A stretch of DNA of 64,000 bases from Ottelia alismoides (GCA_037367405.1 JAZKJV010007254.1:110882-174881), one strand, 5' to 3'. Numbered from the stretch's first letter, positions 10,862-22,600 are shown. Notes: generated by a model not told the origin, from the sequence alone. A program made the numbers and translations.

Positions 10862-11186
10862 GGGATCTTATTAATCAAATTCAGAATGATGTGATTAGAA
10901 TGAATGTTGGTGTAGCTCCATTAGAAAATAAGATGAGAAAGAACTTCTTACGGTGGTGCTTGGAAAGGAGGTAGGATGATGCGTTGGTTAGAAGATGTAA
11001 GATTTGGGATGCTGAGCCGACTAAGAAAGGGCGGGGAAAGCCCAAGACATGTTGGAATGAGACTATCTGAAGGAATCTTAGTTATTTACTTATTTAGATC
11101 TAAGTACAAGAATGGTAAAAAATAGATATGAATGGTGGCAATCAATCCATGTAGTTGACCCTGCTTAATGTGGGAAAAGGCTCCAA
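10862..11186 (+). pseudogene. LINE (non-LTR retrotransposon) 3' tail, copy 1
   Basis: Reading the plus strand gives VAPLENKMRKNFLRW, then LVRRCKIWD, KKGRGKPKTCWNETI and later IHVVDP. This is the C-terminal end of plant non-LTR reverse-transcriptase ORFs (consensus of the type VAPIEDKMRENRLRWFGH ... RGRGRPKKTW). Frameshifts and stops break it. Only the last hundred or so residues are present, as expected for 5'-truncated LINE copies. Confidence 0.7.
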
Positions 11187-11187
11187 A

Positions 11188-11291
11188 GGAATCTTAGTTA
11201 TCTGGATCTAAGTCCGAGAATGATCAAAAATAGATATGAATGGAGGCAAAGAATCCATGTAGCCGACCCTACGTAATGTGAGAGAAGGCTT
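11188..11291 (+). repeat. Extra copy of the LINE terminal segment
   Basis: Directly after copy 1 the last about 100 bp repeat: GGAATCTTAGTTAT, ATCTAAGT, AATAGATATGAATGG, AATCCATGTAG, GACCCT, AATGTG. This is a local tandem duplication of the tail. Confidence 0.7.
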
Positions 11292-11999
11292 TGGACTCCC
11301 ACCCACCGAACCAAACCAAACCAAACAAAACAAAATCTCGGTTATCAATAGGAAAGTGTTGAGATGCTTTGAACCTTTTTTTCTTCTTCGGAGTGTAAGT
11401 AGCATAATTAGTGTTATGATAATTTATTTTGAAGAGACTCATTGTAGCCATTGACCGACCTCAATATGCTCTAAATCTCTGATGTTGTTGTGAAGACTCA
11501 TTATGACATATTATTGTGAAGCTCACCATCCAAGCTAGCACATACATCGATGAGTAGACTATTCGTGTTATCTCGATCCTTGGAATTGGTGAGCTACATC
11601 ACTGTTACCCGAGTGGTGTAAATCTAGTTGTGAATTGTGAGGCTTGGTCTACTTACTATCTTGTCAAGTTTGATCCATTTGTTGTTGAACTAGATCCACC
11701 GGATGATGCATACAAGTTTGGGGATCAGAGGGAAAGAGAGAAAATATGCGACGTGCCTCGTCAGTTGAGGGAGAAACTGAGATGAAGTGGGTTGGATTCC
11801 AAAAAAAGGGAAGGTAAAATCAAAGTCAAACCAATTTTCTGTAACTGTAACTCATAACTTGTTTTTTACAATAGCAGTTAGTCCCTTTATACGAGATATG
11901 GTAGGCTTACGAAAAAATAACAAATAAAAAACAAATCCATACCAAATATAAATTATTGGATCATATTAGATCGAAAGGTGATTTTTTCAAGTGTAATCA

Positions 12000-12330
12000 A
12001 GTGAACAGGATCTTACTGATCAAATTCAAAACGACGCGATTAGAAGGAAAGATGATGTAGCTCCGATAAAGGATAAAATGAGAAAGAACCACTTGTTTGG
12101 CCATTTGGAAAGGTAAGTTGATGCATCGGTTAGAAGATGTGAGATTTGGGATGTTGAGTCGGCTAATAAGAGAGGATGAGGAAAGCCCAAGAAGTGTTGG
12201 AAGGAGACTACCCAAAGGGATCTTAGTTATTTGGATCTAAATTTGAGAATGATAAAAAATGGATCTGAATGGAGGCAAAGAATCCATCCATGTAGTCGAC
12301 CCTCATTAATGTAGGAGAAGGCTTTGTTGT
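12000..12330 (+). pseudogene. LINE 3' tail, copy 2
   Basis: Same segment as copy 1: VAPIKDKMRKNHL, then SVRRCEIWD and KPKKCWKETTQRDL, in the plus strand, with frameshifts. It ends the second copy of the 1.1-kb duplication. Confidence 0.7.
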
Positions 12331-12649
12331 TTTAATCAGGCGAACGGGAGGACCAAGAGGAAAGACAGTAGTCCTTCGTAGAGGATGTTGGGCATGTTGC
12401 TCAAGCCCTCATCTTGCTTTGGTATTACATAACATAAGAATTTGTTTATTTTCATTTAATCTCTAATCATCATTTTCGATGAAAATATTACTAACAGATG
12501 ACACAACAACAACCACCAATCCTTTTGCCGCTCTAAGGGCAGTGGACTGTACAATTGTGAACAAAACTGCCTTTCTGTAGACAAAACTAGTATAACCCAA
12601 AATAAATACAGCACTTACACCTCCGAAGACATGGCTCGACAGTATTGAT
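12331..12649. other. Sequence downstream of the PPR gene
   Basis: No gene. On the minus strand it would contain the PPR transcript's 3' untranslated region; no clear polyadenylation signal can be assigned. Confidence 0.4.
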
Positions 12650-14014
12650 TCATGTTGACATGACAGAGCTTTCTTCATGAGATTCCAAGGACGTCCGGTC
12701 GTCTTCCCGACCTTCAGGACGGCAGCCGTCATTGTTCATCCGCTCCAACACATCGAACGCTTCCTTCCACAGCCCAAGGTCATTGTAGCCATGAAGCAAG
12801 GAGCTGTACGTGATGAAGTTCGGCGTGATCCCACGGGCTTCCATTTCCCTGAACATATCCATCGCGACATTCATGTGCCCCTGCTTCGCACAGCCATATA
12901 TTATTGTCGTGTACGTGATGACATCCGGCTTGCACGCCCTCTTCCCAGAGGACATTTCCCTCAGCAATTCGATACCCAAGCCGATCCTCCCCGCACGGCA
13001 ATAGCCATGAATGAGAGTGTTGCACGTTACAATGTCCGGGAAGCAGCCTGCGACCTGCATTCTCTCCACCATGTCATCAGCATCATCCATCCTATTTGCC
13101 AAGCAGAGGCTCTTAACCAGAGAACCGAAGATCACTGCATTGGGAGTGCATCCATGCGTTAGCATGTACGCAAAAACACTGCACGCTACATCCGGTTGGT
13201 CCGCACGACAGCAGCAGTTGATCAGCGTACTGTACGTGAATTCGTCGGGAGTGAATCCCAGCTCAAGCAAGCAAGCAAATATCGCTACAGCATCACCGAT
13301 CCTCCCGCTGACATAGCATCCGTTCAACAATGCGTTGAGCGTCACCAAATCTGGCTTAAGTCCATGCTTGAGGAGCTCAGCCACGACTCCTAATCCAATA
13401 TCCACACAGCCGATTCGCGAAAATCCATCTACAATGGGATTGTAAGTAGCCAAATCGGTCGGGCAATTGACCTCACGCATTGCCACGGGCACCATCAGAG
13501 CGTCAGAAAGCCTACTGGCGTTGCGTAAGCCGGTGATGACGGCATTGAACGTGATCGTATTGGGATGGCAACCGCACCTGAGCATCCGGGAGAACACCGC
13601 GAGGCCCACGTCGGTGAGACCGGCATCACAGAAGCCACGGATCAGCATGGTGTAGACCACGACGTTGCGCGGGAGATCGGGCCCGGGCATTCTGTCGAAC
13701 AAGTGAGCTGCGTCGGCGAGGCGGTTCGCGCGGAGGAGGGCGTCGAGAAGGGAGCCCATCACGAGCGCATCGGGTCGGATCCCTCTCTTGAGGAGGTCTG
13801 CTTGCAGGCCGAGAGCCGGGTCGGCGAGGGCGGACCGGGAGCAGAGGCGGAGGAGGATGCCGAAGGTGTAGATGTTGGGGAAGGGGGGTCGAACCGGGTC
13901 GAGGAGGAGCATTTGGCGGTAGAGACGGGAAACCGAACCGAGGTTTTGGCCCGAGCGGACCGCGCCGTTCAGGATCTGGTTCAGATGCAAAGCCGGAGTT
14001 TTGCTGAAGAGCAT
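12650..14014 (-). CDS. P-class pentatricopeptide repeat (PPR) protein, intronless
   Basis: 454 residues from ATG 14014 (the frame is open a little further upstream but has no ATG there). After an N-terminus of about 45 residues that is Arg/Leu-rich and could be an organelle presequence, at least ten 35-residue motifs run to the end. They are recognisable by repeated cores such as PNIYTFGILLRLC, PNTITFNAVITGL, PDLVTLNALLNGC, PDEFTYSTLINCC, PDIVTCNTLIHGY and PDVITYTTIIYGC. No E, DYW or SMR domain follows, so it is P-class, a family that binds organellar RNA to affect stability, splicing or translation. The specific target cannot be told. The last 20 residues (after GCRP) are acidic and not PPR-like. 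GC content rises steeply toward the 5' end. A copia element lies about 130 bp upstream of the start and may have changed its promoter. Confidence 0.88.
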   Translation of the reverse strand: MLFSKTPALHLNQILNGAVRSGQNLGSVSRLYRQMLLLDPVRPPFPNIYTFGILLRLCSRSALADPALGLQADLLKRGIRPDALVMGSLLDALLRANRLADAAHLFDRMPGPDLPRNVVVYTMLIRGFCDAGLTDVGLAVFSRMLRCGCHPNTITFNAVITGLRNASRLSDALMVPVAMREVNCPTDLATYNPIVDGFSRIGCVDIGLGVVAELLKHGLKPDLVTLNALLNGCYVSGRIGDAVAIFACLLELGFTPDEFTYSTLINCCCRADQPDVACSVFAYMLTHGCTPNAVIFGSLVKSLCLANRMDDADDMVERMQVAGCFPDIVTCNTLIHGYCRAGRIGLGIELLREMSSGKRACKPDVITYTTIIYGCAKQGHMNVAMDMFREMEARGITPNFITYSSLLHGYNDLGLWKEAFDVLERMNNDGCRPEGREDDRTSLESHEESSVMST

Positions 14015-14143
14015 TGGGAACAATGGGAAGGTTGGGGTTTGAGGTTTAGCTTCTTCTTCTTCTTGCCGCCTTTACCTCTCTCTGGAAATTTGATTAAAAC
14101 TCATCTTATGAATCTACTTGAGTAATAATCTTTGTAAAGTTTT

Positions 14144-14309
14144 TGTGAATGGGAAAAACTCAGATAAATTATGAAAGACCCAAGGGTTCTCTTATATAGG
14201 AGAAAAACCCATTGGATAAAATACAAAAAAGAGGAAAGGATAAATAAGGGATTACAAAGGATAAAGAAAAAAAAACTGGAATTATCTAAATATAGGAACT
14301 ATCTCAACA
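14144..14309 (-). repeat. 3' LTR of the copia element
   Basis: Begins TGTTGAGATAG and ends CCATTCACA on the minus strand; 166 bp. The word CTCTTATATAGG at about 14190-14202 (plus strand) can serve as a TATA box on the minus strand. Confidence 0.93.
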
Positions 14310-14322
14310 CTCCCCCTCAAGC
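14310..14322 (-). promoter_or_regulatory. Polypurine tract of the copia element, overlapping the pol stop codon
   Basis: The minus strand reads GCTTGAGGGGGAG then the LTR's TGTTGAG. The TGA inside it is the stop codon of the pol frame, so the coding end and the plus-strand primer overlap. Confidence 0.8.
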
Positions 14323-17300
14323 TGGAGCGTAGATATCAATAAGACTCAGCTTGGAACAACATTTCTGATAAGGTCCTCTTGCTAGAGCCTTTGTAAGTAT
14401 ATCTGCTGTCTGATCTCCAGAGCTGACATGTGTAGTAGTGATAAAACCCTTCTGTATCATGTCACGAGTGTAGTGACAATCCACCTCTATGTGTTTCGTC
14501 CTCTCATGAAAGGCTGGGTTATTTGCAATGAAGAGAGCAGCCTGATTATCACACTGGAGATGCATGGGAAGAGGTACTTCTATAGTTAGATCAGTAAGAA
14601 CGGATCTGACCCACATCATCTCTGTACTAGCCTGTGCCATAGCCCTATATTCTGATTCAGCACTTGATCTAGCAACTACCGTCTGCTTCTTACTTTTCCA
14701 TGAAACAAGAGAATTTCCTATGAACACAGCAAATCCAGATGTAGACTTTCTATCTTTTGGACACCCAGCATAATCTGCATCTGCGCATGTTGTTACTGAT
14801 AGAGATGTGCCTCTGCTGAAAAGAAGTCCAGTACCAGGTGACGTCTTCAAGTATCTTAGAATCATATGGACTGCATCCATATGTGCCTGTCTGGGCTGCT
14901 CCATAAATTGACTCACTTTGCTTACTGCAAATGCTATGTCGGGCCTGGTAATAGTTATATATATTAGCTTGCCAACCAGCTCTCTGTATCTTCTCTTATC
15001 GACTTCCTCAGTATCATCATCATATAACTTCATGCTTGGGTCAAGTGGAGTATTGGCAGGTCTGCAATCTACCATGCCTGTCTCTGAGAGAAGATCTATA
15101 ACATATTTTCTTTGGGTCATTACAAGACCCCGTTGATTCCTGGCGAACTCTATTCCAAGAAAGTAACGTAAATGTCCAAGGTCCTTGGTCACAAATTGCT
15201 GACCTAGGAAGTCCTTGGTATCCTGAATGCCCTGCTCGTCATCCCCTGTAATAATAATGTCATCAACATAAACAAGGATGACTGTAATTCCTCTATGGGT
15301 CTTCTGTATAAACAATGAATGATCTGCAGTTGATCTCACAAACCCCCGCTGCTCTATCAAGTCCGAGAGCTTTTGGAACCATGCTCTTGGACTCTGCTTG
15401 AGGCCATAGATAGCCTTGTGTAACTTGCACACCTTATGACACTCCCCCTCAGCAGCGAACCCAGGTGGCTGCTGCATGTAGACCTCCTCCTGTAAGTCAC
15501 CATAGAGGAATGCATTTTTCACATCAAGCTGATAAAGAGGCCAATCTCGTGTTACAGCAATAGCAAGAAGAATACGTAAAGTAGAATGTCTGGCAACTGG
15601 GGAGAAAGTATCGTGATAGTCTACCCCATATGTCTGGGTAAACCCTCTTGCCACAAGTCTTGCCTTATAGCGATCCACACTCCCATCTGGACGGTGTTTC
15701 ACAGTAAACACCCATTTGCATCCCACAATTGATGCATCAATAGGAGCAGAAATAAGACTCCACGTACCACGTGACTGTAGCGTAGCCATCTCCTCTTCCA
15801 TGGCTAACCTCCATTGACTATCTTTGAGAGCCTCCTGATACGTTTGCGGTATCTGTACGGCTGATAGTGCTAGTGTAAATCTCTTGAAATCCTCTGACAA
15901 CCTATTCAAAGAAATCTGGGCTGCGAGAGGGTAAGTAGCACATGTTCTTTTTGGCTTTCGCAAAGCAATTGGTATATCAAGATCATTGGCCAAGTCATGG
16001 GCCTGTATATTTCCCTCTTGAGAGGGTATCTGCTCCTCCTGTTGTACAGGTAATTCAGTAGTACTGTCAGTGGAAATAATATGCTCATTACATACCTGGG
16101 GCGTGCTGGATGATGGGCAAGGCTTGTGAGCAGGGCGAACAGGGCGAGGTCTGCGAGGAATATTACGAGGCAAGAACTGAACCAGCGGAGGTGGTAGAGG
16201 AGGTGGTGGAGGTGGTGGAGGAGGAGGAGGTGAAGGTGAAGAAACTGGAGGAGGAGGAGGAGGAGGAATGTAAATCTCATTCTCAGAGTCAGATGGATTA
16301 AGTTTGTCACCTTTAGGAGAAAAATACATGACCGACTCAAAGAAAGTAACATCAGCACTAACAAAATATTTTTGGCTCATTGGATTAAAGCAGCGGTATC
16401 CCTTTTGGGTACGAGAATAGCCAACAAATATACACTTGATAGCTCTAGGAGAGAGCTTGTCACGCCCTGGAGAGACATCATGAACAAAGGCAACAGATCC
16501 AAATACACGAGGTGTAAGAGAGAAGAGATCCTTCTCGGGAAACGCAATCGAGTAAGGAACCTTCTCTCCTAACACGGACGAGGGCATACGGTTTACCAGA
16601 TAGCAAGCAGTAAGGACAGCATCACCCCAGTAAGAATGAGGAGCACGACTCTGTATCAACAATGTTCTGGTCACATCAACTAAGTGACGGTGTTTGCGCT
16701 CGGCAACACCGTTCTGCTGGGAAGTGTAGACACATGAGGTCTGGTGAACAATGCCATGGGTTTTAAGAAACTCAGAAAGATGTAAGGTGCAAAATTCCAA
16801 GGCATTGTCAGACCGAATATACTTGATATTGGCAGAAAATATATTCTTTATTTCTTTAATAAAATACTTGATAGTGGATCCAGCCTCAGACTTATTTTTC
16901 AATAAAAAAACCCAAGAAAGTCTAGAAAAATCATCGACTGCTACTAGATAAAAACGGTGTCCTTGGATATCAGGAACACGACTAGGACCCCAAATGTCTA
17001 AATGAAGAAGCTCAAATAGCTGAGAGCTGCTCCGACTCTGACGGGATGGAAATGATGAACGGTGATGCTTCCCAAGTTGGCATGCTTCACAATGAAAGGA
17101 GGATCTCGTAGAAATCTGAGGGAGAACATGACATAACTTCTGCAGAGGAAGATGTCCAAACCTAAGGTGCCATAAATAAGGAGAGACTGGTCCAGTAGGT
17201 ATAATAGAAGAACTCGCATGAGGAGGTTGGACCAGTCTGTAAAGTCCCTGCTGCTCATGGCCACTTCCAATCATCCTGCCCGTGAGTATGTCCTGAAACA

Positions 17301-18558
17301 CAAGAGATGAAGGGTCAAAGATGGCACGACAATGCAGATCCTTAGTGATCTGACTAATAGAAAGTAAATTCATCTGAAAAGCCGGAGCATATAAGACATT
17401 CTTCAGACGCATGGATGGTGTCAACTGCACCTCCCCCTGTCCTGTAACGGGTAAGTGGTCGCCATTAGCAATGACGACTCATCTGCCAGGTGGTATTGCT
17501 CTATACGATTTTAGTTGCATTTTGTCTCCACATAAGTGGTGCGATGCACCAGAGTCCACAATCCATTCTGTTATGTCTGCATTCATACTACCAGTAAAGG
17601 CATAAGTGATACCTGAGGAGCTCGAAGATGCTCTGGCTGCTGTAGCAGTATCTGCGATGGTGTCAGTACTAGGAGTCACAATCTCTCTAATACGAGAGAC
17701 AATATCATCCAAGCGAGGATCGACCTGGGGAGATACAATCTGCTCTGCTACTCGACCGGAAACAGGATATCCATGCTTCTGATAGCATGTATCCTCTGCA
17801 TGTCCAGGCTTGCGGCAATAGGTGCAGGGGCCACGTTGACGTCCACCGCCTCTTCCTCGAGGTGTGCGTCCTCTGGAATAGATCGCCCCTCCTCGACCAC
17901 GAGAAGCGGCCATCGCTGACGAGTGCGAAGACGTGGTTGTCGAAGGGATGTTTAGTCGACTGAGACGGCTATAGGCTTCCTCTATTGGAGGAATGGTTGC
18001 TCCAGTAAGAAGATGGGTACGTGCAGCATCATATTCCGCATCAAGTCCGGCCATGAAAACTCCAACCATCGTGGAGTTCCTATATGTCTTCTGTTGTTCA
18101 GTAGACGTTGTAATAGGCATGTAGCTATGAAGTTTTTCAAACATGCCACGCAACGAAGAGTAGTAGACATGCAGAGGGCGACCATTCTGTTTGGTGTTAT
18201 AGATATCAAATTGTAGTTGAAGGATCTTGGACTCATTCTTTGCATGTGCATAAGTGGATGCCAACGTATCCCACATTGCTTTGGCAGTGGGTTGAGTTAG
18301 AATATCATTTACTATTTCTGTAATAAGTATCCCACAAAGCCAAACACGCGCGTATGCATCATCTTGCTTCCAGGAAGCATTTGCCCCAGTCTTATCTGTT
18401 GGCTCTGGGTCTGTCAAGATGTGCTCCTTGTTGTTGCACTGCATGAGGGTGAGAAACTGCATGGACCATAACTCATAATTGGTCCCGTCCATCTTGACGA
18501 TGGGATCTGGGCCCTTAAAGGCTCCAGAGGAGAAGATGTCACCCTTGGTGTCTGACAT
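14317..18558 (-). pseudogene. Copia Gag-Pol polyprotein interrupted by one in-frame TGA
   Basis: One frame of 1414 codons from ATG 18558 (MSDTKGD; an upstream in-frame ATG at 18591 is also possible) to 14317. Codon 360 is TGA (17479-17481), between the protease active site and the GAG-pre-integrase region. Gag has the CCHC knuckle CTYCRKPGHAEDTC near residue 245 and an Arg/Gly-rich stretch before it. Protease has WIVDSGASHH near 337. Integrase has the HHCC finger and the acidic residues in LHLDIWGP, RSDNALEF and NGVAERKHR. A poly-Pro hinge follows (plus strand 16180-16270). RT has LDVKNAFLYG and YVDDIIITG. RNase H has ADADYAGCPKDRKSTSG and SSAESEYRAM. All catalytic residues I can check are present. 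The stop could be a C-to-T change of an Arg CGA codon, or leaky; without read-through the copy makes only Gag and part of protease. Confidence 0.92.
16180..16271. repeat. GGA/GGT trinucleotide run coding for poly-proline
   Basis: On the minus strand CCX codons give two poly-Pro blocks between the integrase and RT regions of copia pol. It is a flexible hinge and a likely site of length variation. Confidence 0.7.
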
Positions 18559-18959
18559 GACAATAAAAAATAGCCGAAGAACAGACTTCAACTGGGGGTT
18601 AGACCGATATAATCGGGTCTACCGAATCATACGAACGATCGGTTGTATAAGTATATTCATACAACCATCTTTGCTAATACTTGTTGCTTGACTAAAATCG
18701 GGTTTCTTGTAGAAATGAGATCACATACCTATCCCTCAATAGGATAATCGGAACAAGATATGGGGCCTGATTGCAAGAGCCTGAATTGCTAGACCCACAG
18801 GGATGCCGTTGTCTGGACGAAAGAACACTCGGGGGCGCGGGACCTGTCCCTGAAGGCTTGTGGTCGCAGGGGTTAGGTCTCTGGTCGTGGGACCTGTTCC
18901 TGAAGGCCTCAGGAATGGGGCGATCAAGGCAGGCGCGAGGATAGGGACGTGATGCCCGG

Positions 18960-19240
18960 TAGGGCACTGTGTGCGCAAGGCCTCCGATCTTGTGTCGACA
19001 GGGATGTTGGCGCCGTAGGACAGGGATGTTGGCGCCGTAGGCGTAGGGCGCAGGGAGGGGAGGCGAGCCTGGTGTCAGGCGCCCAGGCGATGACGAGCCT
19101 GGTGTCAGGCGCCCAGGCGAGGGGCGCCGAGCGCCTGGGGTCAGGCGCGGCGAAGGGTGCCGAGCAACTGGGCGAGAGGCGCGCGTGTCGATGTCGAAGG
19201 ACGAGAGGCGCGCGTGTCGATGTCGAGAGTCGAGAGGCTT
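18960..19240. repeat. GC-rich minisatellites in the copia leader
   Basis: Three direct duplications lie next to each other. GGGATGTTGGCGCCGTAGG is at about 19002 and 19023, CGAGCCTGGTGTCAGGCGCC at about 19064 and 19094, and GAGGCGCGCGTGTCGATGTC at about 19175 and 19205. They lie between the primer site and gag, where packaging and dimerisation signals are usual. Composition is far more GC-rich than the rest of the element. Confidence 0.75.
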
Positions 19241-19271
19241 GAAGGTACGGGGTAGGGATTAGGGATTAAGA

Positions 19272-19284
19272 GGTTCTGATACCA
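19272..19284 (-). promoter_or_regulatory. tRNA-iMet primer binding site of the copia element
   Basis: The minus strand reads TGGTATCAGAACC directly after the 5' LTR. The first ten bases are the plant initiator tRNA-Met complement. Confidence 0.85.
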
Positions 19285-19451
19285 TGTGAATGGGAAAAAC
19301 TCAGATAAATTATGAAAGACCCAAGGGTTCTCTTATATAGGAGAAAAACCCATTGGATAAAATACAAAAAAGAGGAAAGGATAAATAAGGGATTACAAAG
19401 GATAAAGCAAAAAAAAACTGGAATTATCTAAATATAGGAACTATCTCAACA
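19285..19451 (-). repeat. 5' LTR of the copia element
   Basis: 167 bp, one base longer than the 3' copy. It directs transcription leftward through gag-pol and toward the PPR gene. Confidence 0.93.
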
Positions 19452-19636
19452 GTTTTCTAAGAAACCAATCTCTTTTGAGATCGAGAAGTTGTTGATTCTA
19501 TTTCTCAAAGTTTTGTCTCAATTGTAATACAAAGAAGCAACCCTTTTGAGGATAGAGTGAGAGCCACAAAGGCCTTTTTATTATTTGCCAAATGATAGGC
19601 CAAGGGGTGCAATGGAGCTAAGGTATTGTTGCTAAC

Positions 19637-22600
19637 TAGGGATGTCAGCGGGTCGATTCGGGGCGGGTTTTGGTATTCCCAAACCCATATCTATTTATAA
19701 AATCACTACTCAAACTCACCCATTTATTAAACGGGTACTTCTAAGCGGATACCCATATATCTATCGGGTATCCATGTACCGTTGGGTATCCATATATCCA
19801 TGTTATAACTAATCTTCAATTAAGAAATGGTAGGTAGTTCAATCAAGTCATATAGGTTCATCAACTATATGATATTCTAATCTCTCAAGTAGTAAAACTC
19901 CATCTGTAGAATTGACTATGAATGTTAATATAGTAGACGGGAGAAAAGTACACATTGTTATTTTTATTTTCTTACATTTAAAATATAAACATCCAAGATT
20001 TTTTCTAAAAATGAGATAGAGTATGGGACACGATATACATATTTAAAGCAAGAAAAAATATTAAATTGAGAAACCATATGCTAGATAACATTTCAATTAA
20101 GTGTCTAATAATAAGCGTTTCAGAATACAACTATATAAACCACTTGAGGATAATGTCACAAATATAATTTAACCATCAATCTCTATCATCTGATGCATCT
20201 CACAAGCAATAAAAATATAGACGTTTAATTCCTTATTCCTGCAAGGGAAAATTACTACTTAAAATTAATTTTAATTATATGAAGTAAGCTAAGATAAAAA
20301 ATACACTTCATGTATGTTAAACATTTTACCTTATGATAAAAAGTTCCATTCCAAATAAAAATATTTAACTAGCTTTGGGAGTCGATATCCACCTATAAAA
20401 TGCAGGAATAATTAAATTACTTTATTTAAACTCATCAACAAATATAGTACACTATTCAATTGAAAATTTACCTCAAAGTTGTCATCTATATCCTCACCCA
20501 CAAGTTGATAGAGGTCAATAATCTTACACGAACCTATAATGATGCACATATATATTAGAATTTCTCTTAAATATAAAAATACAAAGACATTATAATATTT
20601 TAAAATCAAAATTCTTACCTAAATTATTTCCCCATAGCCAACTTTGTGTGCACATTAGTGCCTCTAAAGTTGAAGGTTTTAGTCTACTTCTATGTGTGCT
20701 TAGAACTCTTCCACTTGTACTGAAAGCGGACTCAGAAGCAACTGTCGATACAGGAATTGCAAGAAAATATCTAGCAATGGACTGCAAAATAGGAAACTTC
20801 ATACCATTGGACTTCCACCAAACTAATAAATCAAATGTATGAGATCTTGGCAAAACACCATCCTCCAAATAATGATCTAATTCAGATCTCACATTCACAT
20901 TGCTTGTTTCACTACTTATAAACTTGTCGAAGTTGGAGAGAGGATCTACGTCATTATCCATGTCGAAAGAGCCTGTAAATTGTGATAATGAGACTCCAAA
21001 GTCTTCCTTCCTGGATCCTTTATGATATTGATATTCTAAAACCAAGTCATAACACATCTTTCGAATTCTTGACAATTCGTTTGAAGCTTCATTTCCATAT
21101 ATTAAAGGAAATTACCATTCCAACAACTTCATTTTATATCGGGTGTCAAGTACAACCCCTAATGCTATAGTACCACAAACAATTCCCCAATATTTATTGA
21201 ACTTTTCGATCATCTTTTGTGACATTGCTCTAATCACATCTTTTGGATCAGATAACCATTGTTGCAATGCAATCTTTATCTCACAAATTTTTGGAAAAAG
21301 AACATTAGTAGTGGGATATTTTGTTCCTGAAAATAGTTATGTTACATTGTAAAAGATCTTTAATTTCTCACAAAACATCTTCGCCATCTCCCATTCCTCT
21401 TCACTGGGTAGGCACTTGTACATAGATTCACGTTGTTTTAATCTGTGAAATACATCTTTATACATGATTGCTGTTTGAAGCATCAAAAACGTAGAATTCC
21501 ATCTAGTTTTACAATCCAATGGCAATCTTTTGGTGCACACAATTTGCAATTGCTTCACTCCTTCCTCAAATTTCTCTTCTCTTTTTTGTGTAGCCGTCCA
21601 AAATACAACAATATCTCTGATTTTCTCTATTTCTGCAGAAATAATTTCTAAACCATCTTTTACAATCAAATTAAGTATATGTGCACAACAACGCATATGA
21701 AAGAGATCACCACATAATATAGTGAACTTGAGGAAATCTTTTCCAATAGAATGCTCACGAGTGCATCATTTGTAGAACAATTATCAAGTGTAATGCATGA
21801 AAGCTTTCTATCTATGTTGAAATCCAACAATGATTCCATTAGAACATTTGATAGTGCTTCTGAAGTATGTGGACATGGAACATAAGCAAATCTACAATAC
21901 AAATATATAGAATTAAGCATCATATAGAATAAATATCAAAAAATAAAAACTTTAAAATTATGAAAAATAATTACCTCAAAATCTTATTTTGTAGTGTCCA
22001 AGAGTCGTCAATAAAGTGACAAGTAATGATCATATATCCCCGCTTTTGGTTACTCGATGTCCACAAATCAGAGGTAATTGCAACTCGACTTTCTGTTGTC
22101 ATGAATGAAATGCATCATTTTATCTTTTTCCTCTACATATATCTTTAGTATATCACTGACAATTGTATTTCGAGAGACAATTTTAAAAAGAGGCTGAAGA
22201 CCTGCAGTATATTTTCTGAATCCCACATGTTGGACGATATTTAATGGGCATTCGTGCATTATGATCTTTTCGGCAAGATCTCTTCGTGACTTTCCTTGAT
22301 CAAAATAATAATTGCTAATGATATTTTTTGGCATATTTTGGTTTGCAACAAGAAGCTGTTGTCTAACATCCTTATTTTTCCTTATAAGATAAGTAAGAAG
22401 ATGATTGTGCAGATGTTTTGTCCCATTCTTCGATTTAGCCCCTAATTGTAACTTACAATAGTTACATACCGCCTTTTCAACTCCATTCACATCTATAGTA
22501 ACAAAACGATTCCATACTTCATATGTGCGCTTCCTTTTTTATTGTAACTGTAGATGGCCCGATAGTATTCGAACAAATAGGTATGTCATTTATCGGTATT

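Larger units (their letters stand above)
10165..12330. repeat. Diverged direct duplication, about 1.1-kb unit, two copies
   Basis: Copy 1 (about 10165-11290) and copy 2 (about 11290-12330) run in parallel. Both have ATCAATAGGAAAGTG, GTAAGTAGCAT, GACCGACCTCAATAT, CTTGGAATTGG, TACTTACTATCTTGTCAAG and AAATTATTGGATC, and each ends in a LINE-type tail. Either a segment with a LINE tail was duplicated or two related LINE-linked copies landed side by side. Small indels and many substitutions show it is old. Confidence 0.7.
14144..19451 (-). mobile_element. Nearly intact Ty1/copia retrotransposon with target duplication GTTTT
   Basis: A 5308-bp element with LTRs 14144-14309 and 19285-19451 that differ, by my reading, only by one inserted C before a run of nine A. 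GTTTT flanks it at 14139-14143 and 19452-19456. Order on the minus strand: 5' LTR, iMet primer site, GC-rich leader, gag-pol in one frame (one stop), polypurine tract, 3' LTR. Short LTRs and the gene order protease-integrase-RT-RNase H make it copia. The near-identity of the LTRs says it inserted very recently. Confidence 0.95.

Noticed and set aside
13565..14125. 186-codon plus-strand frame
   Set aside because: Shadow of the PPR gene on the opposite strand; Glu/Gly-rich as expected from reverse-reading GC-rich codons.
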